The position numbers and the translations under genes are program-made. A DNA stretch of 11,926 nucleotides from Haloarculaceae archaeon. GTDB lineage: Archaea; Halobacteriota; Halobacteria; Halobacteriales; Haloarculaceae. Numbering within the stretch: position 1 is the stretch's first letter; each line of letters opens with the position of its first letter. The stretch is taken from NCBI GenBank assembly GCA_028274885.1, contig JAQCMX010000068.1, positions 1 to 11,926 on the forward strand, given 5' to 3'. A model generated the notes under the pieces. That model was not told the origin of the DNA. It saw nothing but the letters and a program-made list of their open reading frames with translations, and made no database searches. This document shows positions 7,164 through 11,926 of this stretch, piece by piece.

Positions 7164-8225
7164 TTACCGCCCGGTCGTGGAGTTCCGTGCCCCGTCGGCG
7201 AGCGTGAGGTCGAGAACACCTTCGGTGATCCCGTCGATCGGCAACACCTCGTCGACGTAGCCCGTCTCGATGGCCCGTTTTGGCATCCCGAAGACGGCGG
7301 AGGTTTCCTCGTCCTGTGCGATAGTTCGACCGTCAACAGCCTTGATCGATTTTATTCCGGCCGCCCCGTCTTCGCCCATTCCGGTGAGGATAACGCCGAC
7401 GAGCAGGTCGTCGATCACCTCCGCGGCACTGGACATCGTCATGTCGACTGCCGGTCGGACGCTGTTCACCGGCGGATCGTCGCTGAGAGAGACGCGAACG
7501 GCCCCGTGTACGTAGTTCGAGACGAGCAGATGCTGGCCGCCGGGTGCGACCAGTGCCTCCCCGCCACCGATTCGGACGCCGTCGGTTGCTTCACGAACGT
7601 CGTAGTCGCTTTGCGAGTCGATTCTCGAGGCAAACCGACCGGTAAACCCGTCGGGCATGTGCTGGACGACAAGTACTCGGAAGTCGGCCTCGATCGGGAG
7701 TTCCGACAGCACCTGTTCGACCATCTTCGGTCCGCCCGTCGAGGACCCGATCAGCAGGGTCGGGTTGTCCACGTAGGTCCGGGTCGCCGACTCGACTGTC
7801 CGGGCAGCGCCTTTGTCCGTTCCCCCCGTGGTGTCCACCTCTGCGACAGAGGCAACCATCTCGACCAACTGGTCTTTTAATCGCGACATCTCCATTGAAA
7901 CCTCCCCGCCGGGTTTGGTAAAGAAGTCCACCGCCCCGTTGTCGAGTGCTTCGAAGGTCACGTCTGCGTTCTCATCTGTATGTGCAGACAGCATGAGCAC
8001 CGGTGTCGGGTGGACGTCCATAATCTGCTCGACGGCTTCGATGCCGTCCATCGTCGGCATCTCCACGTCCATGGTCACCACGTCGGGGTCGTGCCTGGTA
8101 ACGAGCTCGACAGCCTCCTGCCCGTTCCGGGCCTGCGCAACCACGTTGATACCACCCTCCTCGAGGATATCAGAGATGACACTTCGCATGAAGTGTGAGT
8201 CGTCGGCGACGATAACCCGGACCAT
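7164..8225 (-). CDS. cheB: Chemotaxis response regulator / protein-glutamate methylesterase CheB
   Basis: CheB removes receptor methyl groups, and can deamidate receptor glutamines, when its receiver domain is phosphorylated by CheA. I place the start at ATG 8225, giving 353 residues, the usual family length. The protein then begins MVRVIVADDS, a standard receiver start. A longer frame up to 8447 would include the promoter region and unrelated residues. The receiver domain has Asp8/Asp9, phosphorylation site Asp53 in TMDVEMP, and Lys104 in FFTKPGG. After a linker the methylesterase domain shows the Ser162, His189, Asp286 triad in GSSTGGP, QHMPDGFTGRF and GMGEDGAAG. It is the first gene of the minus-strand chemotaxis run and is divergent from cheW. 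Confidence 0.96.
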   Translation of the reverse strand: MVRVIVADDSHFMRSVISDILEEGGINVVAQARNGQEAVELVTRHDPDVVTMDVEMPTMDGIEAVEQIMDVHPTPVLMLSAHTDENADVTFEALDNGAVDFFTKPGGEVSMEMSRLKDQLVEMVASVAEVDTTGGTDKGAARTVESATRTYVDNPTLLIGSSTGGPKMVEQVLSELPIEADFRVLVVQHMPDGFTGRFASRIDSQSDYDVREATDGVRIGGGEALVAPGGQHLLVSNYVHGAVRVSLSDDPPVNSVRPAVDMTMSSAAEVIDDLLVGVILTGMGEDGAAGIKSIKAVDGRTIAQDEETSAVFGMPKRAIETGYVDEVLPIDGITEGVLDLTLADGARNSTTGR

Positions 8226-8313
8226 TATCTGCGGACCTGAAGGAGGATCGTCACATTTGCCCACCGGTTCCAGTTCGACTGCATGCTCATTAAACACTGC
8301 TGTCTGTCGGTCA

Positions 8314-8321
8314 AATAAATA
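8314..8321 (-). promoter_or_regulatory. TATA-like box for cheB
   Basis: Minus-strand TATTTATT would place a transcript start near 8291, giving a leader of about 65 bases before the cheB ATG. It is the most AT-rich box in the 8226-8459 intergenic region on this strand. Confidence 0.4.
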
Positions 8322-8328
8322 CTCCGCC

Positions 8329-8344
8329 CACATAATCAAATGTG
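8329..8344. promoter_or_regulatory. Short inverted repeat between the cheB and cheW promoters
   Basis: CACAT, six bases, ATGTG form an inverted repeat with 5-bp arms. It lies between the two outward-facing TATA-like boxes. Arms this short arise by chance fairly often, so an operator role is only a possibility. Confidence 0.3.
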
Positions 8345-8359
8345 ATAGCCTTGTAGGTA

Positions 8360-8367
8360 GATTTAAG
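8360..8367 (+). promoter_or_regulatory. TATA-like box for cheW
   Basis: GATTTAAG faces cheW and would start transcription near 8391, leaving a leader of about 70 bases. That leader ends with the Shine-Dalgarno site at 8449-8453. Confidence 0.4.
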
Positions 8368-8448
8368 TCGGTGCCCAGGCGTTTTTGACATAGAAAAGTG
8401 GAAAGACGGTACCGGCTTGGAGTTCTGACAGGTCCGTGCCGCCTCATC

Positions 8449-8453
8449 GAGGG
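8449..8453 (+). promoter_or_regulatory. Shine-Dalgarno site GAGGG deciding the cheW start
   Basis: GAGGG lies six bases before the ATG at 8460. This favours that ATG over the in-frame GTG at 8436. Confidence 0.5.
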
Positions 8454-8459
8454 ACAAAA

Positions 8460-8885
8460 ATGACAACCACAAACGGACAGGTACTCGAATTCAAACTCGG
8501 CGAGGAGCAGTACTGTGTAAGTATCGACTACGTGACCGAAATCGTCGACGTTGGGGAGCTAACAACGGTCCCGAACTCACCGGCACACGTCGAAGGGGTG
8601 ATGGACCTGCGAGGACGGACGACATCGATCGTTGACCCGAAGGCGGTCTTCGAGCTCAGAGAGGAGGACGCGGACACCCAGCGGATCATCGTTTTCGACC
8701 CCGAAATCGTCGAGGATCAGGGAGCAGCCGGCTGGCTCGTCGACGAGGTGAACCAGGTCGTCCAGATAGACCTGGACGATGTTGACGAGTCGCCCGCAGA
8801 AGACGAGGATGCGATCGAAGGTGTCATCAAACAGGAAAAGGAAAATTTCGTTATCTGGGTCAATCCCGAGTCGATCCACTCCTAG
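8460..8885 (+). CDS. cheW: Chemotaxis coupling protein CheW
   Basis: CheW is the scaffold that joins receptors to CheA. This 141-residue protein is a single CheW domain. It has the opening strand VLEFKLGEEQYCVSIDYVTEI and the signature GVMDLRGRTTSIVD (46-59), which corresponds to the GVINLRG core of the family. The C-terminal half, after about 105, is very acidic, as expected in a haloarchaeon. I chose ATG 8460 because it has a Shine-Dalgarno site and yields the usual short N-terminus; GTG 8436 would add eight residues of no family similarity. It is divergent from cheB, about 234 bases away, so the CheA-CheW pair is split between two transcripts. Confidence 0.95.
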   Translation: MTTTNGQVLEFKLGEEQYCVSIDYVTEIVDVGELTTVPNSPAHVEGVMDLRGRTTSIVDPKAVFELREEDADTQRIIVFDPEIVEDQGAAGWLVDEVNQVVQIDLDDVDESPAEDEDAIEGVIKQEKENFVIWVNPESIHS

Positions 8886-8918
8886 TGCCCTCCGGCGGAT
8901 ACCGACGGTGAACAAGAC

Positions 8919-8928
8919 TTTTTTATTA
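8919..8928 (+). promoter_or_regulatory. T-rich element: TATA box for the KaiC-like gene and possible cheW terminator
   Basis: TTTTTTATTA lies 34 bases after the cheW stop and 43 bases before the next ATG. As a TATA box it would start transcription near 8951, leaving a leader of about 20 bases. The run of six T could also end the cheW transcript, since archaeal terminators are T-rich. Both functions are inferred. Confidence 0.4.
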
Positions 8929-8971
8929 GGGCGATCAATTGTAATCCAGTCGTTGACTTGATCACAGAGCT

Positions 8972-9697
8972 ATGGTCGAACTAACTAAAACTGGCGTCGA
9001 TGGGCTGGACGATATTCTAAATGGGGGCATCGTTCGTAACTCAACGACGCTCGTGAGTGGGAATCCGGGTGCTGGAAAGAGTATTCTCGGACTCCAATAT
9101 ATCTACAACGGTGTCAAGCGGTTCGGGGAGAAGGGAATATACCTGAGTTTCGAGGAAAACACCGAGGATATCCGGCAGGCAGCGGAATCGATCGGGTTCG
9201 ATGACTGGCACCACCACGTCGAAGAGGGGGATATTCGAATCTACGACAAGCAGGTGTTGCTCCGGGAGAACGACTTCAGCTCCTCACTCGAACTGTTGCT
9301 CGATGACCTAGACGACAAACGGTACGAACGGCTTGTCCTCGATTCCCTGACGATGTTTCAACTGTTTTTTGATAACGAACGCGAGCAGCGCACGTACCTG
9401 CTGAAGTTCACAGATATCCTTTCCGAGAACAATCTGACGACACTGATGACCAACGAACAGGGAACAGTGTTTCCGGAAACCGATATCGGGCTCGAAAACT
9501 TCCTGACTGATGGAAATATATACCTGTTACAGACCCCAACTGACTCCGGTGTGAACCGGTACGTCTGGGTAGCCAAGATGCGCAAGCAAAACATCGACAC
9601 AGACATCTTTCCGATGGAGATCCTAGAGGGGGGTCTTACCGTCCACCCCAACGCCAGCGCGTTCTCAATGATGAGCGGAGACGATTCCCCCCTCTGA
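8972..9697 (+). CDS. Single-domain KaiC/RAD55-family ATPase
   Basis: This 241-residue soluble protein belongs to the RecA-like KaiC superfamily. It opens with the family signature TGVDGLDDILNGG (7-19). Walker A is GNPGAGKS (30-37). The adjacent glutamates E61-E62 in SFEENTED match the catalytic pair of KaiC. Walker B is LVLDSL (121-126). One KaiC domain is present, whereas cyanobacterial KaiC has two. It is not the archaellum motor protein ArlH: its Walker A loop and N-terminus look like the broader KaiC group. Such archaeal proteins are ATPases or kinases with mostly unknown partners. It sits between cheW and a regulator/archaellin cluster, so a role in signalling or motility control is inferred from position only. 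Confidence 0.88.
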   Translation: MVELTKTGVDGLDDILNGGIVRNSTTLVSGNPGAGKSILGLQYIYNGVKRFGEKGIYLSFEENTEDIRQAAESIGFDDWHHHVEEGDIRIYDKQVLLRENDFSSSLELLLDDLDDKRYERLVLDSLTMFQLFFDNEREQRTYLLKFTDILSENNLTTLMTNEQGTVFPETDIGLENFLTDGNIYLLQTPTDSGVNRYVWVAKMRKQNIDTDIFPMEILEGGLTVHPNASAFSMMSGDDSPL

Positions 9698-9805
9698 ACC
9701 GATTTCATTTGTTTAAAATAGCGGTTTGAAGACCTTACTCGACGGTTGAACGACATTTTGAACGAAATATACCGACGACTCGGTGAACAGAAAAGCAGAC
9801 GGTGG

Positions 9806-9813
9806 TTTTATAT
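9806..9813 (+). promoter_or_regulatory. TATA box for the winged-helix regulator gene
   Basis: TTTTATAT is centred about 31 bases before the ATG at 9841, near the spacing for a leaderless transcript. No Shine-Dalgarno site precedes the ATG. Confidence 0.5.
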
Positions 9814-9840
9814 TTCTCGCAATTTACAATTTGATAACGG

Positions 9841-10176
9841 ATGCCAACAGTCGATTTGCTCCAGACGTTGGGAAACAAATACAGCGCAGAAATCCTCGAT
9901 GCAACCGACGAGCCTCGGTCCGCACAGGAGTTGAGCGACGAGCTGGAAATCCCGATTGCGACCTGCTATCGGCGAATCGACGAACTCACTGAACACGATC
10001 TACTCGAACTCCACGACAACATCCTCTCGGACGACCGCCGCCGGATCAAGGTGTACCGGCGAAACGTCGAAACCGTTCGCGTCGATTTCGACGACTCGCT
10101 GTCGGTCGATATGCAGGAACGATCCGAGGTCACGAACACCCTTGACGAGGCCTGGCGAACCCTCTCGGAAGGGTGA
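9841..10176 (+). CDS. Winged helix-turn-helix (ArsR-like) transcription regulator
   Basis: This 111-residue protein has a winged-helix DNA-binding domain over residues about 5-75. It begins with DLLQTLGNKYSAEIL, typical of small haloarchaeal regulators. RSAQELSDELEI (26-37) is the first HTH helix and IPIATCYRRIDEL (37-49) the likely recognition helix. A basic wing follows with DDRRRIKVYRR (64-74). The remaining 35 residues may form a dimerisation helix. There is no sensor domain and only one cysteine (Cys43), so metal sensing by a cysteine cluster is unlikely. The gene probably has a leaderless mRNA. Its target may be the small membrane-protein gene just downstream, which has a palindromic element at its promoter, or the archaellin genes; neither is shown by the sequence. 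Confidence 0.85.
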   Translation: MPTVDLLQTLGNKYSAEILDATDEPRSAQELSDELEIPIATCYRRIDELTEHDLLELHDNILSDDRRRIKVYRRNVETVRVDFDDSLSVDMQERSEVTNTLDEAWRTLSEG

Positions 10177-10296
10177 CCCACGGGAAACTGAAAAACAGGG
10201 TTCGACCGAGGAACTGGATCTATTTCCCGCGTACGCGCTTGATACACCGCGGACACTTGTCGTATTGTGCTGTGCACCTACGATGATCTCAGTGGT

Positions 10297-10320
10297 GATA
10301 CGCAGCCGATACGCAGTATC
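10297..10320. promoter_or_regulatory. Palindromic operator candidate with extra half-site
   Basis: GATAC-GCA-GTATC at 10308-10320 is a perfect inverted repeat with 5-bp arms. GATACGCAG also occurs at 10297-10305, exactly 11 bp upstream of its second copy, about one helical turn. The group ends seven bases before a TATA-like box, so a bound protein would touch the TFB/TBP site. The winged-helix regulator encoded just upstream is a natural candidate. Confidence 0.45.
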
Positions 10321-10327
10321 GCCGGAG

Positions 10328-10335
10328 ATATTTAC
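10328..10335 (+). promoter_or_regulatory. TATA-like box for the small membrane protein gene
   Basis: ATATTTAC would start transcription near 10355-10358, which coincides with the ATG at 10355. This box, if used, excludes the upstream ATG codons at 10283 and 10340 as main starts. Confidence 0.4.
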
Positions 10336-10354
10336 ACGGATGGATTTATCAACG

Positions 10355-10660
10355 ATGGTAGTATATTCTCTGGTGGTGACGATAGTAGTCGAACTCCTGT
10401 ACGCGGTTACGACGATGGTGTTTGTAATCGCCGGGCTAACCATGGTCGGTATGGGCATCCGTGCGTACATCCAGACGTCGCGCACGGCGATGCTCCATCT
10501 CTCAATCGGATTCTCGTTGGCCGTCGCCGGCGCAGCAGCGACGATGATCAGTGCATTCATCAACGACTTCGAAGGTACACGATCACTGTTGCTCGTCAAG
10601 AGTGGACTGATGACCTTTGGATTCCTGTTTGTAATTTACAGTCTGATCACGTACGAGTAA
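10355..10660 (+). CDS. Small three-helix membrane protein (DUF7521-like)
   Basis: This protein of about 101 residues is almost entirely membrane helix: about 8-34, 47-68 and 77-99. The pattern of GIRAYIQTSRTAMLHLSIGF between helices 1 and 2 resembles the haloarchaeal DUF7521 family, small membrane proteins often found beside an ArsR-like gene, as here. Family membership is from memory of the pattern and is moderately sure. The function is unknown. ATG 10355 is chosen because a TATA-like box lies about 24 bases upstream. In-frame ATGs at 10340 and 10283 would give 106 or 125 residues without improving the fold. The gene follows the winged-helix regulator by 178 bases and may be its target or partner. 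Confidence 0.7.
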   Translation: MVVYSLVVTIVVELLYAVTTMVFVIAGLTMVGMGIRAYIQTSRTAMLHLSIGFSLAVAGAAATMISAFINDFEGTRSLLLVKSGLMTFGFLFVIYSLITYE

Positions 10661-10795
10661 GTTAGGCCCGGTCCCATTTCCAGTCGCCTCGGCTATGGGT
10701 CAATCTGTCGAAATCCGAAACGACTCAACGGTTGAACTCTATTCCCGGTTTAGAGGCCCTGAAACAGCGAGTATCAATTTTAAATCCCCGTTTTC

Positions 10796-10809
10796 ACAAT
10801 CTAAATTGT
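10796..10809. promoter_or_regulatory. Inverted repeat upstream of the archaellin promoter
   Basis: ACAAT-CTAA-ATTGT is a perfect inverted repeat with 5-bp arms in the AT-rich part of the 261-base gap 10661-10921. It lies about 50 bases before the likely archaellin TATA box, a position suited to an activator. The AT-rich setting makes chance occurrence plausible. Confidence 0.3.
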
Positions 10810-10859
10810 TAGAAACACCCGCCATATCCGTTTTCAGTTTCGATAATAGCGGGGTCACT

Positions 10860-10867
10860 CTTATGTG
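10860..10867 (+). promoter_or_regulatory. TATA-like box for the archaellin operon
   Basis: CTTATGTG would start transcription near 10890 and leave a leader of about 30 bases that contains the hairpin at 10893-10912. An alternative TATA-like element with TTTTAAAT lies near 10778-10785 and would give a longer leader. Confidence 0.35.
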
Positions 10868-10892
10868 TACACTCCGGTTAGGATCGAAACAA

Positions 10893-10912
10893 GTCTGGAG
10901 TTGAGCCCAGAC
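10893..10912 (+). promoter_or_regulatory. Hairpin in the archaellin mRNA leader
   Basis: GTCTGG at 10893-10898 pairs with CCAGAC at 10907-10912 across an eight-base loop. The stem ends nine bases before the archaellin ATG. It would lie almost at the 5' end of the mRNA, where it could affect stability or ribosome entry. The GGAG at 10897-10900 is partly inside the stem. Confidence 0.45.
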
Positions 10913-10921
10913 GAGAGACAA

Positions 10922-11539
10922 ATGAAAGCACGAACAATCGAAAAAGAGGAGCGCGGGCAGGTGGGGATCGGGACACTCATCGTGTTCATCGCGATGGTTC
11001 TCGTCGCTGCAATCGCGGCGGGTGTCCTGATCAACACTGCCGGCTTCCTCCAGAGCCAGAGCGAACAGACAGGCGAAGAAAGTACCGCACAGGTCTCGGA
11101 CCGACTCGAAACCGTCAGCGTCACCGGCAACGTCACCGACGGAGCGAACGAGATTAACAAAATCGAGGTCATGGTGACGAAGGCTGCAGGCGCCAACGAC
11201 ATCGACCTGAACGCGACCACCGCACAACTGGTCGGACCCGACGGGACGTTCAATCTCGTCTCCGGAAATGTTGACTTGACCGGTGATTACTTCAACATCA
11301 CCGCATTCCGTGACGTCGACGATTCGAGCCCGGTCCTCGCCGACGCCGAGGATCGGTTCATCATCGAGATTGGACTAAGTGGTGATGCCGCTGATGTTGG
11401 TGGTAGTACGATAGGCCAGGCAGCATTGCAAGAAGGAGAGACAGCGTTGCTCACCCTCAACACCCAGGCCGGTGGGCAAACCGAAATCCGTCTCTCGGTG
11501 CCTGACACACTTGATGGCGAGAGCTCGGTGACCCTCTAA
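10922..11539 (+). CDS. arlA: Archaellin (archaeal flagellin), first copy
   Basis: This 205-residue protein is a filament subunit of the archaellum. The class III signal sequence is residues 1-12, and prepilin peptidase should cut after Gly12 in EERG/QVGIGT. The hydrophobic helix VGIGTLIVFIAMVLVAAI, which packs in the filament core, follows, then INTAGFLQSQSE. The rest is an acidic beta-rich globular domain. Sequons for N-glycosylation are at Asn70 (NVT), Asn97 (NAT) and Asn125 (NIT); haloarchaeal archaellins are known to be N-glycosylated. ATG 10922 gives the correct short signal peptide; an in-frame GTG at 10865 would add 19 residues that block it. The next archaellin gene begins four bases after the stop, so both are co-transcribed. 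Confidence 0.97.
   Translation: MKARTIEKEERGQVGIGTLIVFIAMVLVAAIAAGVLINTAGFLQSQSEQTGEESTAQVSDRLETVSVTGNVTDGANEINKIEVMVTKAAGANDIDLNATTAQLVGPDGTFNLVSGNVDLTGDYFNITAFRDVDDSSPVLADAEDRFIIEIGLSGDAADVGGSTIGQAALQEGETALLTLNTQAGGQTEIRLSVPDTLDGESSVTL
10946..11107 (+). repeat. Near-identical archaellin 5' segment, copy 1
   Basis: This 162-base coding segment matches 11568-11729 with nine differences counted by eye. A run of 51 identical bases spans 11015-11065. It encodes the end of the signal peptide and the filament-core helix. Confidence 0.85.
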
Positions 11540-11543
11540 GACA

Positions 11544-11926
11544 ATGAAAGCAAAACAGTTCACAGAAGAGGAGCGCGGGCAGGTCGGAATCGGGACACTC
11601 ATCGTGTTCATCGCGATGGTGCTCGTCGCTGCGATTGCGGCGGGTGTCCTGATCAACACTGCCGGCTTCCTCCAGAGCCAGAGCGAAGAGACCGGGCAAG
11701 AAAGTACCGCACAGGTCTCGGACCGACTCCAGGTTATCAGCGTGACCGGCAACGTCAGCGATGCAGGGGACGAGATTGAACAAATTGAGATCATGGTGAC
11801 GAAGGCCTCGGGTGCCAACGACATCGACCTGAACGCGACCACCACACAGTTGGTCGGGCCCGACGGGACGTTCAACCTCCTGTCCGACCGCCTCGGGAGC
11901 ACCAGCGGAGGAGAGGGAACGTTCAA
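11544..11926 (+). CDS. arlA: Archaellin, second copy, 3' end outside window
   Basis: The frame is open from ATG 11544 to the right edge (127 full codons). The signal peptide (EERG/QVGIGT, cut after Gly12) and core helix are the same as in the first archaellin, and INTAGFLQSQSE is identical. Similarity continues through MVTKASGANDIDLNATT and QLVGPDGTFNL, then diverges near residue 113. Sequons at Asn70 (NVS) and Asn97 (NAT) match those of copy 1. The signal peptide differs at a few residues (KQFTEE instead of RTIEKE). There is no Shine-Dalgarno site, and the start lies four bases after the first archaellin's stop, so translation is probably coupled. The missing part should be about 70-80 residues if length follows copy 1. 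Confidence 0.95.
   Translation, partial: MKAKQFTEEERGQVGIGTLIVFIAMVLVAAIAAGVLINTAGFLQSQSEETGQESTAQVSDRLQVISVTGNVSDAGDEIEQIEIMVTKASGANDIDLNATTTQLVGPDGTFNLLSDRLGSTSGGEGTF
11568..11729 (+). repeat. Near-identical archaellin 5' segment, copy 2
   Basis: This is the partner of 10946-11107 at an offset of 622 bases. Five of the nine differences lie in the part encoding the core helix and are silent. The other four fall in the part encoding residues 49-52. Confidence 0.85.

Noticed and set aside
8226..8447. In-frame N-terminal extension of CheB to 8447 (427 residues)
   Set aside because: The added 74 residues have no receiver-domain similarity and would cover both divergent promoters; MVRVIVADDS at 8225 is a standard receiver start.
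9698..9840. Possible small RNA or gene in the gap after the KaiC-like gene
   Set aside because: The gap holds a T-rich stretch near 9709-9718 that may end transcription and the TATA box at 9806; I see no stable hairpin or convincing frame.
9746..9934. 62-codon plus-strand frame starting with TTG
   Set aside because: It has a weak start, no Shine-Dalgarno site, and overlaps the start of the well-supported winged-helix gene in another frame.
10199..10210. GGGTTCGACC, resembling a tRNA T-loop
   Set aside because: No acceptor stem, anticodon arm or D-arm can be built around it.
9956..10339. Upstream extension of the small membrane protein into the regulator gene
   Set aside because: The extension is out-of-frame translation of the winged-helix gene followed by intergenic DNA containing the operator candidate.
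10695..10904. 69-codon plus-strand frame before the archaellin gene
   Set aside because: It spans the AT-rich control region and likely TATA box, has no recognisable features, and its codon use differs from real genes here.
10865..10921. GTG start 19 codons upstream of archaellin copy 1
   Set aside because: It would bury the prepilin-type signal sequence; ATG 10922 matches the start context of copy 2 (ATGAAAGCA).

Overview
The window comes from a haloarchaeon (class Halobacteria). Pointers are acidic proteins, archaellins with the conserved class III signal sequence and N-terminal helix, archaeal TATA-type promoters placed about 26 bases before start codons (leaderless genes), Shine-Dalgarno sites of the GGTGATC type, and a bacterial-type chemotaxis set beside archaellin genes. 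I cannot name the genus from sequence alone.

Left third (1-4274) is a potassium/ion module. Two tandem minus-strand genes encode paralogous membrane proteins that each end in a TrkA-C (RCK_C) domain. The downstream one runs off the left edge of the window and has a long acidic tail with a repeated FQELKEEF motif. Divergent from them is a TVGYGD potassium channel with a cytoplasmic TrkA-N (RCK_N) domain and no RCK_C. The divergent intergenic region has two mirror-placed TATA-like boxes, each about 26 bases from its start codon, with a perfect 7-bp-arm inverted repeat between them.

Middle (4301-8885) is chemotaxis. cheB, cheA and cheR lie on the minus strand in that transcription order; cheA and cheR overlap by ATGA. 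cheW is transcribed divergently from cheB. Together they form the receptor-coupled kinase core (CheA-CheW) and the two adaptation enzymes (CheR methyltransferase, CheB methylesterase). cheY, cheC, cheD and cheF are not in the window.

Right third (8972-11926), all on the plus strand, holds a single-domain KaiC/RAD55-like ATPase, a small winged-helix regulator, a small three-helix membrane protein resembling the haloarchaeal DUF7521 type, and two tandem archaellin genes. The second archaellin gene is cut by the right edge. The archaellins build the filament whose rotation the chemotaxis genes would control; the ATPase and regulator between them are candidates for linking the two, by position only. 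A palindromic operator candidate lies before the small membrane-protein gene. A leader hairpin and an upstream inverted repeat precede the first archaellin gene.

No gene-free stretch exceeds 300 bases; the longest are 10661-10921 and 8226-8459, both described below. I see no tRNA, rRNA, CRISPR array, insertion sequence or attachment site. Many long open frames opposite or out of frame with the listed genes are side effects of GC-rich third codon positions.
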